From positions 496,001-560,000 of the forward strand of contig NZ_JALPVJ010000005.1 of the NCBI RefSeq assembly GCF_023544445.1: 64,000 nt of DNA, read 5' to 3'. The DNA is from Actinoplanes sp. M2I2 (lineage in GTDB: Bacteria > Actinomycetota > Actinomycetes > Mycobacteriales > Micromonosporaceae). How positions within the stretch are numbered: position 1 is the stretch's first letter; the number at the start of each line of letters is the position of its first letter. The notes under the pieces are model-generated. The model was not told where the DNA came from. It made no database searches and was given only the letters and a program-made list of their open reading frames with translations. A program made the position numbers and the translations under genes. Below, piece after piece: positions 17,732 through 26,587 of the stretch.

Positions 17732-17761
17732 ACAATACCCGGCTGCGCGGCGCGTGGTCAA
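17732..17761 (-). promoter_or_regulatory. Sigma-70-like promoter of rplM-rpsI
   Basis: On the minus strand TTGACC (17761-17756) and TATTGT (17737-17732) are separated by 18 nt. Transcription would start near 17725, giving a leader of roughly 100 nt before the rplM GTG. Confidence 0.55.
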
Positions 17762-18068
17762 AACGTGCTGGTCCAACGTGCGACTCCAACACGGAAAGCG
17801 ACACGATCGGTGGCCTCGCCCAGCGCGCGGACGCGACCTCCAAGAATAACCGCTTGCAAGCATACCCGCCGCCGCGGGCGCGCCCGACACCGGGACCCGG
17901 CGTCACGAAGGTCACAGGTCGATAGCTCTTAGCAGGCTCGAAACAAACGGGACGCAGGGGCGAAATTCCTCACCGGCACGCTTCGGACATGGCCAATGGT
18001 GCTGACACCTCGACGACGCGGGCCCGGCGCGGTCCGAGCGGTCGCGGACGACGCACTATGGAAAGGCC

Positions 18069-18098
18069 ACCGTCAGGGTTGAGGACGGACCTGACGGT
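18069..18098 (+). promoter_or_regulatory. Dyad upstream of the hemD-winged-helix gene
   Basis: accgtcagg-N12-cctgacggt, an exact 9-bp inverted repeat with a centre-to-centre spacing of 21 nt (two helical turns). This suits a dimeric regulator. The gene downstream encodes a winged-helix domain, so self-regulation is possible but is inference. Confidence 0.45.
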
Positions 18099-18299
18099 GA
18101 CCGCCGGACCGGCTTCCCGGGACGGCGAAGAGGAGTCGTGGCGCGCGCCGGCCGGAGGTATGGCGGAGTACGCAGGCGTGACATGGGAGCGGGTCGACGC
18201 TGAGGACGGCGGACTCCGAGCGTGCCCTTCGGTGGACCGGACGGCCGCGCCACGACTTCTGAAAAACGATCGGCTCCCGAGCACGGAGACCCGGTCCGG

Positions 18300-19445
18300 A
18301 TGAGCGACCGTACGGGGGGAACGCGCCGGGCGATCATCACGGCGGCCGGTCTGGCCGAGCCGACCGCGTCCCTCTCCGGCTACACGGTGGGCGTCACGGC
18401 CGACCGCCGGCGCGATGAGCTGGCCACCCTGCTCGAGAGCCGCGGCGCGCGGGTGGTGCTGGCGCCCGCCCTGCGCATCGTCCCGATCGCCGACGACGCC
18501 GAGCTCCGGGCGGCCACCCGGGCCTGCCTGGACACCCCGCCCGACGTCGTGCTGGTCAACACCGGCATCGGCATGCGCGGCTGGCTCGAGGCGGCCGAGG
18601 GGTGGGGGCTGGCCGAGCCGCTGCGGGCCGTGCTGGCCCGGGCATACCTGATCGGACGGGGACCCAAGGCACGCGCCGCGATCCGCTCGGCCGGGCTGCA
18701 CGACCAGTGGTCGCCCGAGGGCGAAGGCTACGAGGAGGTCGTCGACCACCTCCGGGCCCGCGGCGTCGCCGGGCTGACCGTGGCGATGCAGCTGCACGGC
18801 GAGAGCCAGCCCGAGTACACCGAGGCGCTCGAACAGGCCGGCGCCCGCGTGATCGAAGTCCCGGTCTACCGCTGGGCCCCGCCCACCGATCCCGCTCCCC
18901 TGCACCGCCTGGTCGATCTGATCACCGCCCGCCTGGTGGACGCGGTGACCTTCACCGCCGCCCCGGCCGCGCAGGCCCTGCTGCGCACCGCCGGCCCGGG
19001 CGCCGAGGCGGTCCTCGAGGCGCTCCGCCACGACGTCCTGGCCGCCTGCGTGGGCCCGGTCACCGCCGGTCCGCTGCGGCGCCACAACGTTCCGGTCGTC
19101 ACCCCGGCCCGGGCCCGGCTGAGCTCGCTGGTCCGCACGATCGTCGACGAGCTCCCCCAGCGCGCGGTCTCGCTCGAGGTGGCCGGCCACTCCCTGACGC
19201 TGCGCGGGCACGCCGCGATCGTCGACGGCGAGCTGCGGCCTCTGGCCCCCGCGCCGATGGCCGTCCTGCGGGCTCTGGCCGCCGTCCCCGGCCACGTCCT
19301 CTCCCGGGCCGCCCTGCTGCACGCCCTGCCTCGCGGCGCCGACGAGCACGCCGTCGAGATGGCCGTCGCCCGCCTGCGGGCGGGCCTCTCGGCCCCGGGA
19401 GTGATTCAGACCGTCGTCAAGCGCGGCTATCGTCTACCCGTTTGA
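18300..19445 (+). CDS. Uroporphyrinogen-III synthase fused to an OmpR-type winged helix
   Basis: A 381-residue two-part protein. Residues 1-285 or so follow the HemD (uroporphyrinogen-III synthase) fold: SGYTVGVTADRRRDELATLL, the repeated Rossmann-like halves, and VDAVTFTAAPAAQALL, FTAAPA being the usual substrate-loop region. Residues about 290-381 form an OmpR/PhoB winged helix ending VIQTVVKRGYRLPV, the classic recognition-helix and wing sequence. Actinobacterial homologues (for example the M. tuberculosis Rv0260c type) are known near nitrite/nitrate genes, but none are here. It could be a regulator built on a heme-precursor-binding domain instead of an active enzyme. ATG at 18300 is chosen. 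Confidence 0.85.
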   Translation: MSDRTGGTRRAIITAAGLAEPTASLSGYTVGVTADRRRDELATLLESRGARVVLAPALRIVPIADDAELRAATRACLDTPPDVVLVNTGIGMRGWLEAAEGWGLAEPLRAVLARAYLIGRGPKARAAIRSAGLHDQWSPEGEGYEEVVDHLRARGVAGLTVAMQLHGESQPEYTEALEQAGARVIEVPVYRWAPPTDPAPLHRLVDLITARLVDAVTFTAAPAAQALLRTAGPGAEAVLEALRHDVLAACVGPVTAGPLRRHNVPVVTPARARLSSLVRTIVDELPQRAVSLEVAGHSLTLRGHAAIVDGELRPLAPAPMAVLRALAAVPGHVLSRAALLHALPRGADEHAVEMAVARLRAGLSAPGVIQTVVKRGYRLPV

Positions 19446-20363
19446 GGTACGCCGATCCAGCTTCGCCGTACGCCCGTCGAGCACCTGGCCGAGCCGCTCC
19501 TCGAGCCGCCGCCGGGCGAGGTCGTCGCCGATGTCCAGCCCGGCATCGCGCCACGGCTGGACCACCTTCGCGGGGTCCGGCAGGAAGCCGACGATGTCCA
19601 TGATCTGCCAGTAGCGGCCCTCGTCGGCCGGTCGGCGACAGGCGGCGACGAACCGGGCCGCCGCTTCCGGCCCGTGCAGCATCGCGGTGCCGGTGGCAGC
19701 GTGCGCGACGTCCAGGTCGGCCGGCCCCCACGACGTCTCGACCCAGTCGACCACACCACTGACCCGCCCCTGGGACCAGAGCACATTGCCCAGGTGGAAG
19801 TCCCGGTGCAGAAAGGTGCCCACGTACGCCGGCGGCGCCTGCTCGAGCACCTCGAACGCCCGCTCCCACAGGCCGGCCTGCCGCGCCCACGGCGGAACCA
19901 CGCGCTTGCCCGGCGGCGCCCACGATTGATACTCCCGCGGCCGCTCGTCCCCCGCCCCCAGCTCGTGGATGCCGGCCAGGAGCCGCGCGAGGCGCTCCAG
20001 CACGTCGTCCGCGGCCGAGGTGAGACACAACCGCCCGGGCAGCCAGGACATCAGGTGGGCCGGCGCTCCGGCGTCCTCCCCGGTCAGATCGACGGCGATG
20101 CTCCGGGGCGCGGGGATCGGTGTCGTCTCCAGTCGCTTCTGGACGGTCGCCTCACGCCTCACCAGTTCGGCACCGTGCCGCCGCCACGGCTCCTTGGTCA
20201 TCAGCCGAAGCACGGCCCGCTCACCATCGTCGGCCGTCACCCGCAGCACAGTGGACGTCCACCCACCGGCGAGCCTGTGCACACCGACGACCCGCCGCCC
20301 CCAGACGTCCTCCACCCACCGGACGCCCGCCCTCACAGCACTCACCGCCCCACGCTGACACAC
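19434..20363 (-). CDS. Aminoglycoside-phosphotransferase-like kinase
   Basis: A 309-residue protein of the APH/choline-kinase-like fold. The N-lobe has WTSTVLRVTADDGERAVLRL with a likely ATP lysine-equivalent region. The catalytic loop is HRDFHLGNVLW (Brenner motif with Asp and Asn), and the metal-binding segment is VVDWVETSWGPADLDVAH. The family phosphorylates many small molecules, so antibiotic resistance should not be assumed. Its 3' end overlaps the convergent hemD-like gene by 12 nt. The start may be GTG at 20363 or GTG at 20345; no strong RBS separates them. Confidence 0.8.
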   Translation of the reverse strand: MCQRGAVSAVRAGVRWVEDVWGRRVVGVHRLAGGWTSTVLRVTADDGERAVLRLMTKEPWRRHGAELVRREATVQKRLETTPIPAPRSIAVDLTGEDAGAPAHLMSWLPGRLCLTSAADDVLERLARLLAGIHELGAGDERPREYQSWAPPGKRVVPPWARQAGLWERAFEVLEQAPPAYVGTFLHRDFHLGNVLWSQGRVSGVVDWVETSWGPADLDVAHAATGTAMLHGPEAAARFVAACRRPADEGRYWQIMDIVGFLPDPAKVVQPWRDAGLDIGDDLARRRLEERLGQVLDGRTAKLDRRTSNG

Positions 20364-20642
20364 GTCACCGCCCCGCTCTCACGGGCCACCGGCCAGAAAC
20401 GCACACACCGAATCCAGCCGCGACGCACATCGCGCAGTTCGACCGCGGGCCGCGCGGGCCGGCCGCCTTTCGAGCGCAACCACTCACGCAGGTCGCGCGG
20501 GTGGGGTGAGCGCCCTGGGCGCGCCAGCGCCCTGCTCACCCCGCCCGCGCCCTCGGCGGGAGCAGCGATCCGCACCCACCACCCCGCTACGACATCTCGC
20601 CCTTGATCTTCAAGATGACCCTGCGCACGGCCACCGCGGAAA

Positions 20643-21263
20643 CTATCCGACCGGGGTGGGGTAGCCGCCGCTTTGTTCGGCCACCAGGGTTGCCATCGCG
20701 TGTTCCACGACGCCCACCAGCACCTGCTTGACCGAGTCTCGGTGGCGGGCGTCGCACATGACCAGCGGGACGTGCGCCGGGATGGCCAGCGCCTCGCGAA
20801 CCTCGTCCGGCTCGTAGCGGGGCGCGCCGTCGAAGCAGTTCAGGGCGACCAGGTACGGCAGGTGGCGGTTCTCGAAGTAGTCGAGCGGGGCGAACGCGTC
20901 CGCGATGCGACGGGTGTCGACCAGCACGGCCGCACCGACCGCGCCGCGGATCAGCTCGTCCCACATGAACCAGAAGCGGGTCTGTCCGGGGGTGCCGAAG
21001 AGGTAGAGGATCAGGTCGTCGGCCATCGTGATGCGGCCGAAGTCCATCGCCACCGTGGTGGTGCCCTTGCCGGGCACCTTGGAGGCGTCGTCGATCCCCT
21101 GCCCGGCCGAGGTCATCACGGCCTCGGTGGTCAGTGGCTCGATCTCGGAGACCGCTCCGACCAGCGTCGTCTTGCCCACGCCGAAGCCCCCGGCGATGAC
21201 AATCTTCGCCGAAGTGATCTCTCTGGGTTGCGCCCCCGCTCGCTCAGAGCTTGCGAAGTCCAC
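20643..21263 (-). CDS. cvnD: Conservon GTPase CvnD
   Basis: A 206-residue Ras-like small GTPase, last gene of a conservon. The P-loop is GGFGVGKTT (25-33), the switch II/G3 motif is FGTPGQ, and a NCFD element at about 142-145 corresponds to G4. Conservons (CvnA-D) act as membrane-associated, GPCR-like heterocomplexes in actinomycetes and influence aerial growth and secondary metabolism. The start overlaps the CvnC gene by 20 nt. Confidence 0.93.
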   Translation of the reverse strand: MDFASSERAGAQPREITSAKIVIAGGFGVGKTTLVGAVSEIEPLTTEAVMTSAGQGIDDASKVPGKGTTTVAMDFGRITMADDLILYLFGTPGQTRFWFMWDELIRGAVGAAVLVDTRRIADAFAPLDYFENRHLPYLVALNCFDGAPRYEPDEVREALAIPAHVPLVMCDARHRDSVKQVLVGVVEHAMATLVAEQSGGYPTPVG

Positions 21264-21606
21264 TCAACACCCTTTCCAGCAGATCCATCCGCTCCGTGAA
21301 CCCGGTTTTGGGAGCGGCGCTGTGCAACGACAGCAGCCCATCGGCCACCATGTCCGCGACCAGCACCCGGGCCACACCCAGCGGAAGCCGGGTCAGCGCC
21401 GAGAGCTCGGCCAGCGATTGCGCCTTCGCCTCGCACAGCACGGCGATGCGGTATTTGTCGTGCCCGGCGAACCGGGACTCTTGCAGGCCGGCCTGGCTGG
21501 CGACCAGGACCGCCTCGATCGGGATGTCCCGACGGGGCTCGGTGCGTCCGCGGGTGACCGCGTACGGGCGTACCAGGTTGCCTCTCGGGTCCTGTGGCTG
21601 GCCCAT
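21244..21606 (-). CDS. cvnC: Conservon protein CvnC (DUF742)
   Basis: A 120-residue DUF742 protein. It contains RPYAVTRGRTEP near the N-terminus, AKAQSLAELSALTRLPLGVA (about 61-80), resembling a helix-turn-helix, and VLVADMVADGLL. ATG at 21606 is chosen; GGGGGTGA lies about 8 nt upstream. A much longer open frame upstream runs antisense-like through cvnA/cvnB and is not used. The gene lies between cvnB and cvnD with a 20-nt overlap into cvnD. Confidence 0.92.
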   Translation of the reverse strand: MGQPQDPRGNLVRPYAVTRGRTEPRRDIPIEAVLVASQAGLQESRFAGHDKYRIAVLCEAKAQSLAELSALTRLPLGVARVLVADMVADGLLSLHSAAPKTGFTERMDLLERVLSGLRKL

Positions 21607-21638
21607 CGCGCGATCACCCCCTTCCGTCGAGCCGGCGA

Positions 21639-22046
21639 CTAATGACTGACTGCTTCGCGAGCCGTCGGCGACAGCGAGGCGCCGACCCGCTCGACCAGCA
21701 ACGCCATCTCGTAACCGACCTGGCCGACGTCGCAGCTGCGGGCGGCCAGCACGGCCATCGAGGATCCGTCGCTGATAGACATGAGGAATAGGTATCCGCT
21801 GTCCATTTCGATGATCGTCTGGTTGACCGCGCCCGCGTTGAACATGCGGGAGGCGCCGTCGGTCAGGCTGACCACGCCGGACGTGATGGCGGCCAACTGG
21901 TCGGCCCGGTCGGCGGGCAGATCGCGGGACGACGCCAGCAGCAGCCCGTCGGCGGACACGGCCACGACGTGGGCGATGCCGGCGACGCTGTTGGCGAAGT
22001 TGTTGAGCAGCCAGCCCATGTCCTGCATGGTGGGGGGCCTGGTCAC
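21639..22046 (-). CDS. cvnB: Conservon protein CvnB (Roadblock/LC7)
   Basis: A 135-residue Roadblock/LC7 protein. It contains VAGIAHVVAVSADGLLLASS and the MDSGYLFLMSISDGSSMAVLA strand-helix region characteristic of the fold. Roadblock proteins act as GTPase regulators, and here the partner is the CvnD GTPase. The start is GTG at 22046, overlapping the end of cvnA by 4 nt (GTGA). Confidence 0.94.
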   Translation of the reverse strand: MTRPPTMQDMGWLLNNFANSVAGIAHVVAVSADGLLLASSRDLPADRADQLAAITSGVVSLTDGASRMFNAGAVNQTIIEMDSGYLFLMSISDGSSMAVLAARSCDVGQVGYEMALLVERVGASLSPTAREAVSH

Positions 22047-25012
22047 CGTCTGTTCTCCTTAGCCTGGGTGGTGGACTCGGCAACGCCGTCCGTCCGTCCA
22101 CGTTGCACACCCCGGTGGTACGCGGAAAGCAAGCCGCGGACCTCGTCGGGGCTGCGCCTGTTCTGGTTGCGCGGCCCGGGCTGTACGCCGCCGGGCACCA
22201 GCTGCGCCTGGGGAACACGTTTGGGGAGGCCGGACCGGGTGGTCCCGGCGTCGGCGGGCTCGGCCGCTGCCATTGCCTTCTGCCACCCCTCGTCGGCTGT
22301 CGTCCTCCACTTGTCCTCGGCCGCGGTGCGCGGCTTGGGCAGAGACGGTCCATTGTGACCTGTCGGAGCGGGCGCGGCCACCGGGGGCGCGGCCGGCGGG
22401 GCCGGCGGGGCCGGCGCGGGCGGAGCGGGCGGCGGCGAGACCGGCGCCGCCTGCTGGGTCTGGCCCGGCGAACCGTTCGGCGGCGGGGCGTAGCCGGCCG
22501 TCGGCATCCCCCACTCCTCCTGGCCCGCGGTCTCATGGTCGCGGAACCAGGCCTGCTGCATCTGCACGAAGATCGGCGATTCGTTGCGCGCCTCGGCCGC
22601 CGGGGAGACCGGTGGCGGGGGTACCGGTGGCATCGCGGCTAGCGCGGCTCCCCACGAGTTGCCGGTCGGCGGGGCCGGCGGCGGCGACACGGGCTCGGGC
22701 GGCGCCGGCGCGGGCGCGGCACTCAGGCCGTTCATCGTCGGCGCGTTGAAGCCGTTCATCGTGGGCGCGTTGAAGCCGTTCATCGGGGGCGCCGACTGGG
22801 TGGCGTCGATCGTCTTGGACACCCGGGTCGGCAGTGGCGGACGGTTCGGCGTCGGCTGCGTCTGGGGGTCGGACGGAGGACGCTGCGACGGGAAGACCGG
22901 CAGCTGCGGGTGCGCGCTCTGCGGCTGCGGGGTCGGCTCGTGCCACGGCTCGGGAGCGATGGCCGGCAGCGTCGCGGTGGCCGACCGGCCCGCCCGGGCG
23001 TCCCAGCCTCCGCCGTAGGGGGCCGTGCCCAGCTCCTGCGGCCGGGCCGGCGGGTCCACGCGGCGGCTGGGCAGCACGACGATGCTGCTCGGCAGGGTCA
23101 CCTGGGCGACCGTGCCGCCCTCGATGTTGGCCCGCAGCTCGACGCGGATGCCGTAGCGGGCGGCCAGCCGGCCGACCACGGCCAGACCCATCAGCCGGAA
23201 GGCGGCCACGTCGACGCTCGGCGGCTCGGCCAGGCGGCGGTTGAGCTGGTCCATCTGCTCCTCGGACATGCCGAGACCGCGGTCCTCCACCTGGATCACC
23301 ACGTAGTCGCGGATGCGCCGGCCGTCGGCGACCACGATCGTGTTGGGCGGGGAGAACCGGGTGGCGTTGTCGAGCAGCTCGGCGACCAGACGCACCACGT
23401 CGTTGACGGCGAGCGCGGCGATCGAGATGTCGGTGTCGACCGTGCCGAACTCGACGCGGTTGTACAGCTCGACCTCGGACTGGGCGGCGCGCAGCGCGTC
23501 GACCAGCAACGCGTCCTCGCGACGCGGGGCGCTGGAGTCGGCGCCGGCCAGCACCAGCAGGTTCTCGTCGTTGCGGCGCATCCGGGTGGCCAGGTGGTCG
23601 AGCTCGAAGAGCTGGGCGAGCCTCTTGGGGTCCTCCTCGGTGCGCTCGATCTGGTCGAGCTCGCCGATCATCCGGTCGACCAGCGACTGACTGCGCCGGG
23701 CCAGGTTGAGGAACATCGTCGAGACGCTGGTGCGCAGCGCCGCCTGTTCGGCCGCGATGCGGACCGCCTCACGGTGGACCACGTTGAACGCCTGGGCGAC
23801 CTGGCCGATCTCGTCGCGGTTGGGCAGCTGGATCGGGTCGCGCAGCTGGGTGACGATGTCGTCGGCGCCGCCCTCGCCCAGGTTTCGGGCGTCGCGCAGC
23901 CGGGCCACCGCGTCGGGCAGGTCGCGGTTGGCCACCGCGAGCGCGCCCTCGCGCAGGCGGCGCAGCGACAGGTTGAGCGAGCGGGCCAGGATGACCGCGA
24001 GGACGATCGCCACGATCAGCACGAGCAGGACCAGCGCCGACTCGATGGCCGCCTGGCGTACGACGGCGTCGCGGTCGGCCGAGGCCTGCTCGACGACGTC
24101 GGACTCGAGCACCCCCTCGGCCCAGCGCATCAGGTCGACCACGGCGCCGAAGGAATCGGTGATCTCGGTGGGCTGGACAGCACCGGCGGCGCCGCCCCGG
24201 GCGAGCCGGGTGGCCACGCCGTCGGCCAGGTTGACCGCGTCGCCGCTGACCACGTTGTCCACCAGGGAACGCTGGGCCGGGTCGGCGACCAGGGAGAAGG
24301 CGAGCAGCGCCTCCTGCTGGCTGGTCTGGGTAGCGATGAAGGCGGTGCGCTGCTCGGGGCTGAGGTCGCCGGTGACCCGGGCGGCGTAGGAGACTGCCTC
24401 CTGCTCGGCGGTGCCGGCCTTGGCCCGCGCGAACGCCGCGATCGCGCGGAGCCGGTCGGCCACGTCGCTGTCGCCCGCGTACTGGCTGAGGGCCTCGCCG
24501 TAGGCGACCAGGTCGGTGATCACCACGCTGTAGCGGGACACGGCCTCGGCGACGGCGATGCCGTTCCGGTCGCCGACCGCGGTGCGGGTGGCGTCCATGG
24601 TGTTCAGGTGGTCGTCGATCCGGACGAGCCGGTCGCGGACGGCGCCCGGCGGGTCCTCGATGTCGGCCCGGTGGGCCCGGTAGACCTGGATCTGCGCGTC
24701 GCTGGCGCCCACGGCGGCCTGGTAGGCGGCCGGCTTGACCTTCGGGTTGCCGAGGTAGGCGGCGGCTTCCATGCGCTCGATGTGCAGCAGCTGGGTGAGC
24801 CCCGAGACGTCGGTCTCCAGCTTGGTCAGTTCCTCGACCGTGCCGGCCTCGGCGGCGCGCTGTCCGACGTCGACCAGGCGCGTGGCGGCCAGCGCGACGA
24901 CGGCGACGAGCGGGACGACCAGGATCAGGGCGAGCTTCGCGCGGATGCGGGCGTCGCGCAGGCGGGGAAAGACACCACGGCGTGTCACCTGGGTCGAGGA
25001 TCCGGTGCTCAC
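22043..25012 (-). CDS. cvnA: Conservon sensor histidine-kinase-like protein CvnA
   Basis: A 989-residue membrane sensor. A first membrane helix (ALILVVPLVAVVALAATRL, about 25-45) is followed by a large extracellular nitrate/sulfate-sensor-like domain to about residue 325, a second helix (ESALVLLVLIVAIVLAVILA), a HAMP linker and a HATPase_c domain (VAELLDNATRFSPP is the N box; VEDRGLGMS the G1 box). A Pro/Ala-rich tail of about 350 residues contains MNGFNAPT repeats. The start is GTG at 25012 (VSTGSSTQV), with a strong GGAGGAGAAG ribosome-binding site; the frame is open upstream. It is the first gene of cvnABCD. Confidence 0.93.
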   Translation of the reverse strand: MSTGSSTQVTRRGVFPRLRDARIRAKLALILVVPLVAVVALAATRLVDVGQRAAEAGTVEELTKLETDVSGLTQLLHIERMEAAAYLGNPKVKPAAYQAAVGASDAQIQVYRAHRADIEDPPGAVRDRLVRIDDHLNTMDATRTAVGDRNGIAVAEAVSRYSVVITDLVAYGEALSQYAGDSDVADRLRAIAAFARAKAGTAEQEAVSYAARVTGDLSPEQRTAFIATQTSQQEALLAFSLVADPAQRSLVDNVVSGDAVNLADGVATRLARGGAAGAVQPTEITDSFGAVVDLMRWAEGVLESDVVEQASADRDAVVRQAAIESALVLLVLIVAIVLAVILARSLNLSLRRLREGALAVANRDLPDAVARLRDARNLGEGGADDIVTQLRDPIQLPNRDEIGQVAQAFNVVHREAVRIAAEQAALRTSVSTMFLNLARRSQSLVDRMIGELDQIERTEEDPKRLAQLFELDHLATRMRRNDENLLVLAGADSSAPRREDALLVDALRAAQSEVELYNRVEFGTVDTDISIAALAVNDVVRLVAELLDNATRFSPPNTIVVADGRRIRDYVVIQVEDRGLGMSEEQMDQLNRRLAEPPSVDVAAFRLMGLAVVGRLAARYGIRVELRANIEGGTVAQVTLPSSIVVLPSRRVDPPARPQELGTAPYGGGWDARAGRSATATLPAIAPEPWHEPTPQPQSAHPQLPVFPSQRPPSDPQTQPTPNRPPLPTRVSKTIDATQSAPPMNGFNAPTMNGFNAPTMNGLSAAPAPAPPEPVSPPPAPPTGNSWGAALAAMPPVPPPPVSPAAEARNESPIFVQMQQAWFRDHETAGQEEWGMPTAGYAPPPNGSPGQTQQAAPVSPPPAPPAPAPPAPPAAPPVAAPAPTGHNGPSLPKPRTAAEDKWRTTADEGWQKAMAAAEPADAGTTRSGLPKRVPQAQLVPGGVQPGPRNQNRRSPDEVRGLLSAYHRGVQRGRTDGVAESTTQAKENRR

Positions 25013-25429
25013 GACTTCTCCTCCGCGGTCTTCCCCATGGTTCGTCGCCCGCAGAACGTCGCGCGGCCCGGGAATTTCATCAGAGCGGACATCCCTTTGG
25101 GAAGTCTGGAAACACCCGGAAACGAACTTCGTGTCCGACTGCAAGCAGTTCCGGCAGCTCCACTTTCGACAGGCGGCGGGCTTTGACGTGCACGAATATG
25201 CCTACCGCGACATTCCGTGATGACCCGGTCACGGCCTACCTCCAAGATTTCAACCAGTATGTGAGACAAGCGTCTCGTTCCATCGATAGGGCCCTGCTTG
25301 ACCAGGGACCTTCACGTTGGCAAGGTTTGGCGCGATCGAACGGACACGCTGTCCGTGTCGTCGTGCCCTCCGGCGGACCACGATGCTGCCGGCGCCCCCG
25401 CCTTCCCCGCCCCTCTAGGAGGCACCGCA
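25013..25429. other. Divergent intergenic region, cvnA and lipoprotein gene
   Basis: No convincing gene. It carries the cvnA RBS (cttctcctcc at 25015-25024 on the plus strand), the AGGAGG of the lipoprotein gene (25417-25422), and a small dyad gagac-aagc-gtctc at 25263-25276. A TTGACG at about 25185 could be a plus-strand -35, but no matching -10 was found. Promoters for both directions must lie here. Confidence 0.5.
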
Positions 25430-26587
25430 GTGCGGCTCCCCCGCATCACCGCGGCCACCGCCGTGGCATCGATGCTTCTCGCCGGCGCGGCCGGCTGCAG
25501 TTCGGACGACGACGCTCCCGACGGCGGCGACACCGTGGTGGTCGCGGCCGATCTCAACAACGCCTCAGCGGTCGACCTCGCTTACGCCCGCGCCCTGCAG
25601 CTGCGGATCGAGCAGATCAACAACTCGGGGCAGCTGGGCGAGCGCAAGCTCGAGCTGCGCACCCAGGACAACCGCAACGATCCGACGGTGTCGCTGCGCA
25701 ACATCAGCACGTTCGGCGACGACCCGGCTGTCGCCGCGGTGATCGGCGGCATCTGCGACTCGTGCGTGGTCGGCGCGGCCAAGACGATCAACGACAAGCG
25801 GCTCCCGACGATCTCGCTGGCCGCCTCGGACGAGGTCGTCAACCCGGTGGCCGAACGGCAGTACATCTTCAAGCTGGGCCCGAACTCGGCCGACAGCGCG
25901 GCCACCCTGGTCAACGAGTTCACCCGGACGGGCATCAAGAAGATCGCGGTACTGCACACCAACGACCTGTACGGCCGGGGCGCCAACGCCGCGCTCACCG
26001 ACGCCCGGGGGTCCGGCATCACGGCGACGGCGACCCGCGCGGTCAAGACGGCCGCCAGCGACATCACCCAGGCGGTCGGAGCCCTGACCGACACCGACCC
26101 GCAGGCGCTGGTCGTCCTGACCCCGCCCGACCTGGCCCAGCAGGCCGCCACCGACGCCCGGGCGGCGGGTTTCCGGGGCAGTATCTACTTCGACTCGGCC
26201 GCCGCGAGCGATCTGTTCATCCCGCGCGCCGCCGTCCGCGCCACGGACAACGCGACGATGGTGTTCACCCAGATCCTGGCGATCGACGACGTGATCGCGA
26301 CGACGCCCGCGAAGTCCTCGCGCAAGCAGTGGTTCCGTGACTACACGTCCCGCTACGGCAGCTACTCGGGCGTGGCCTCGTTCGCCGCCGACGCCGTCGA
26401 CCTGATCGCCGACGCGGTGGCCCGGGTCGGCGCCGACCGTCCGGCCATCCGCGAGATCATCGAGACGTCCCAGGTGGACGGTCTCTCCGGGCCGATCCGG
26501 CTCACCCCCGACAACCACTCGGGTCTGATGCCCCAGGCGCTCACCCTGCTGGTCGCGCGCAGCGGCCGCTGGCGGCTCGCGTCATGA
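25430..26587 (+). CDS. Substrate-binding lipoprotein, type-1 periplasmic-binding fold
   Basis: A 385-residue exported lipoprotein. Signal peptide with hydrophobic core (about 8-22) and lipobox-like AGAAGCSS, with Cys as lipid attachment site. The mature part has the two-lobed Peripla_BP_6 layout seen in branched-chain amino-acid/receptor-type binders (LQLRIEQINNSGQLGERKLE, ISLAASDEVVNPVAERQYIF, GFRGSIYFDSAAASD). AGGAGG 7 nt before GTG at 25430 fixes the start. The stop overlaps the ABC ATPase start by 4 nt, so both are made together. The ligand is unknown. Confidence 0.85.
   Translation: MRLPRITAATAVASMLLAGAAGCSSDDDAPDGGDTVVVAADLNNASAVDLAYARALQLRIEQINNSGQLGERKLELRTQDNRNDPTVSLRNISTFGDDPAVAAVIGGICDSCVVGAAKTINDKRLPTISLAASDEVVNPVAERQYIFKLGPNSADSAATLVNEFTRTGIKKIAVLHTNDLYGRGANAALTDARGSGITATATRAVKTAASDITQAVGALTDTDPQALVVLTPPDLAQQAATDARAAGFRGSIYFDSAAASDLFIPRAAVRATDNATMVFTQILAIDDVIATTPAKSSRKQWFRDYTSRYGSYSGVASFAADAVDLIADAVARVGADRPAIREIIETSQVDGLSGPIRLTPDNHSGLMPQALTLLVARSGRWRLAS

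Larger units (their letters stand above)
17621..18299. other. Intergenic region between divergent rplM and hemD-like gene
   Basis: No convincing gene is seen in these 680 bases. They hold the rplM promoter (17732-17761) and, 200 nt before the hemD-like start, a perfect 9-bp dyad accgtcagg (18069-18077) / cctgacggt (18090-18098). A plus-strand frame at 17989-18303 ends in an ATGA overlap with the hemD-like start, but its codons have unusually many A/T third positions for this genome. Confidence 0.6.

Noticed and set aside
17989..18303. A 104-codon plus-strand frame ending in an ATGA overlap with the hemD-like gene
   Set aside because: About a quarter of its codons end in A or T, far more than in neighbouring genes, and no family resemblance or good RBS is seen. 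The overlap is probably chance.
20342..20575. 77-codon minus-strand frame upstream of the APH-like gene
   Set aside because: Arg/Ala-rich, overlaps the start of the APH-like gene, and resembles no known family.
22910..25186. A 758-codon plus-strand frame
   Set aside because: Antisense of cvnA, with His/Gly/Val-rich composition typical of a reverse frame.
25009..25269. 86-codon minus-strand frame overlapping the cvnA start
   Set aside because: No RBS or family resemblance; it spans the intergenic region where promoters are expected.
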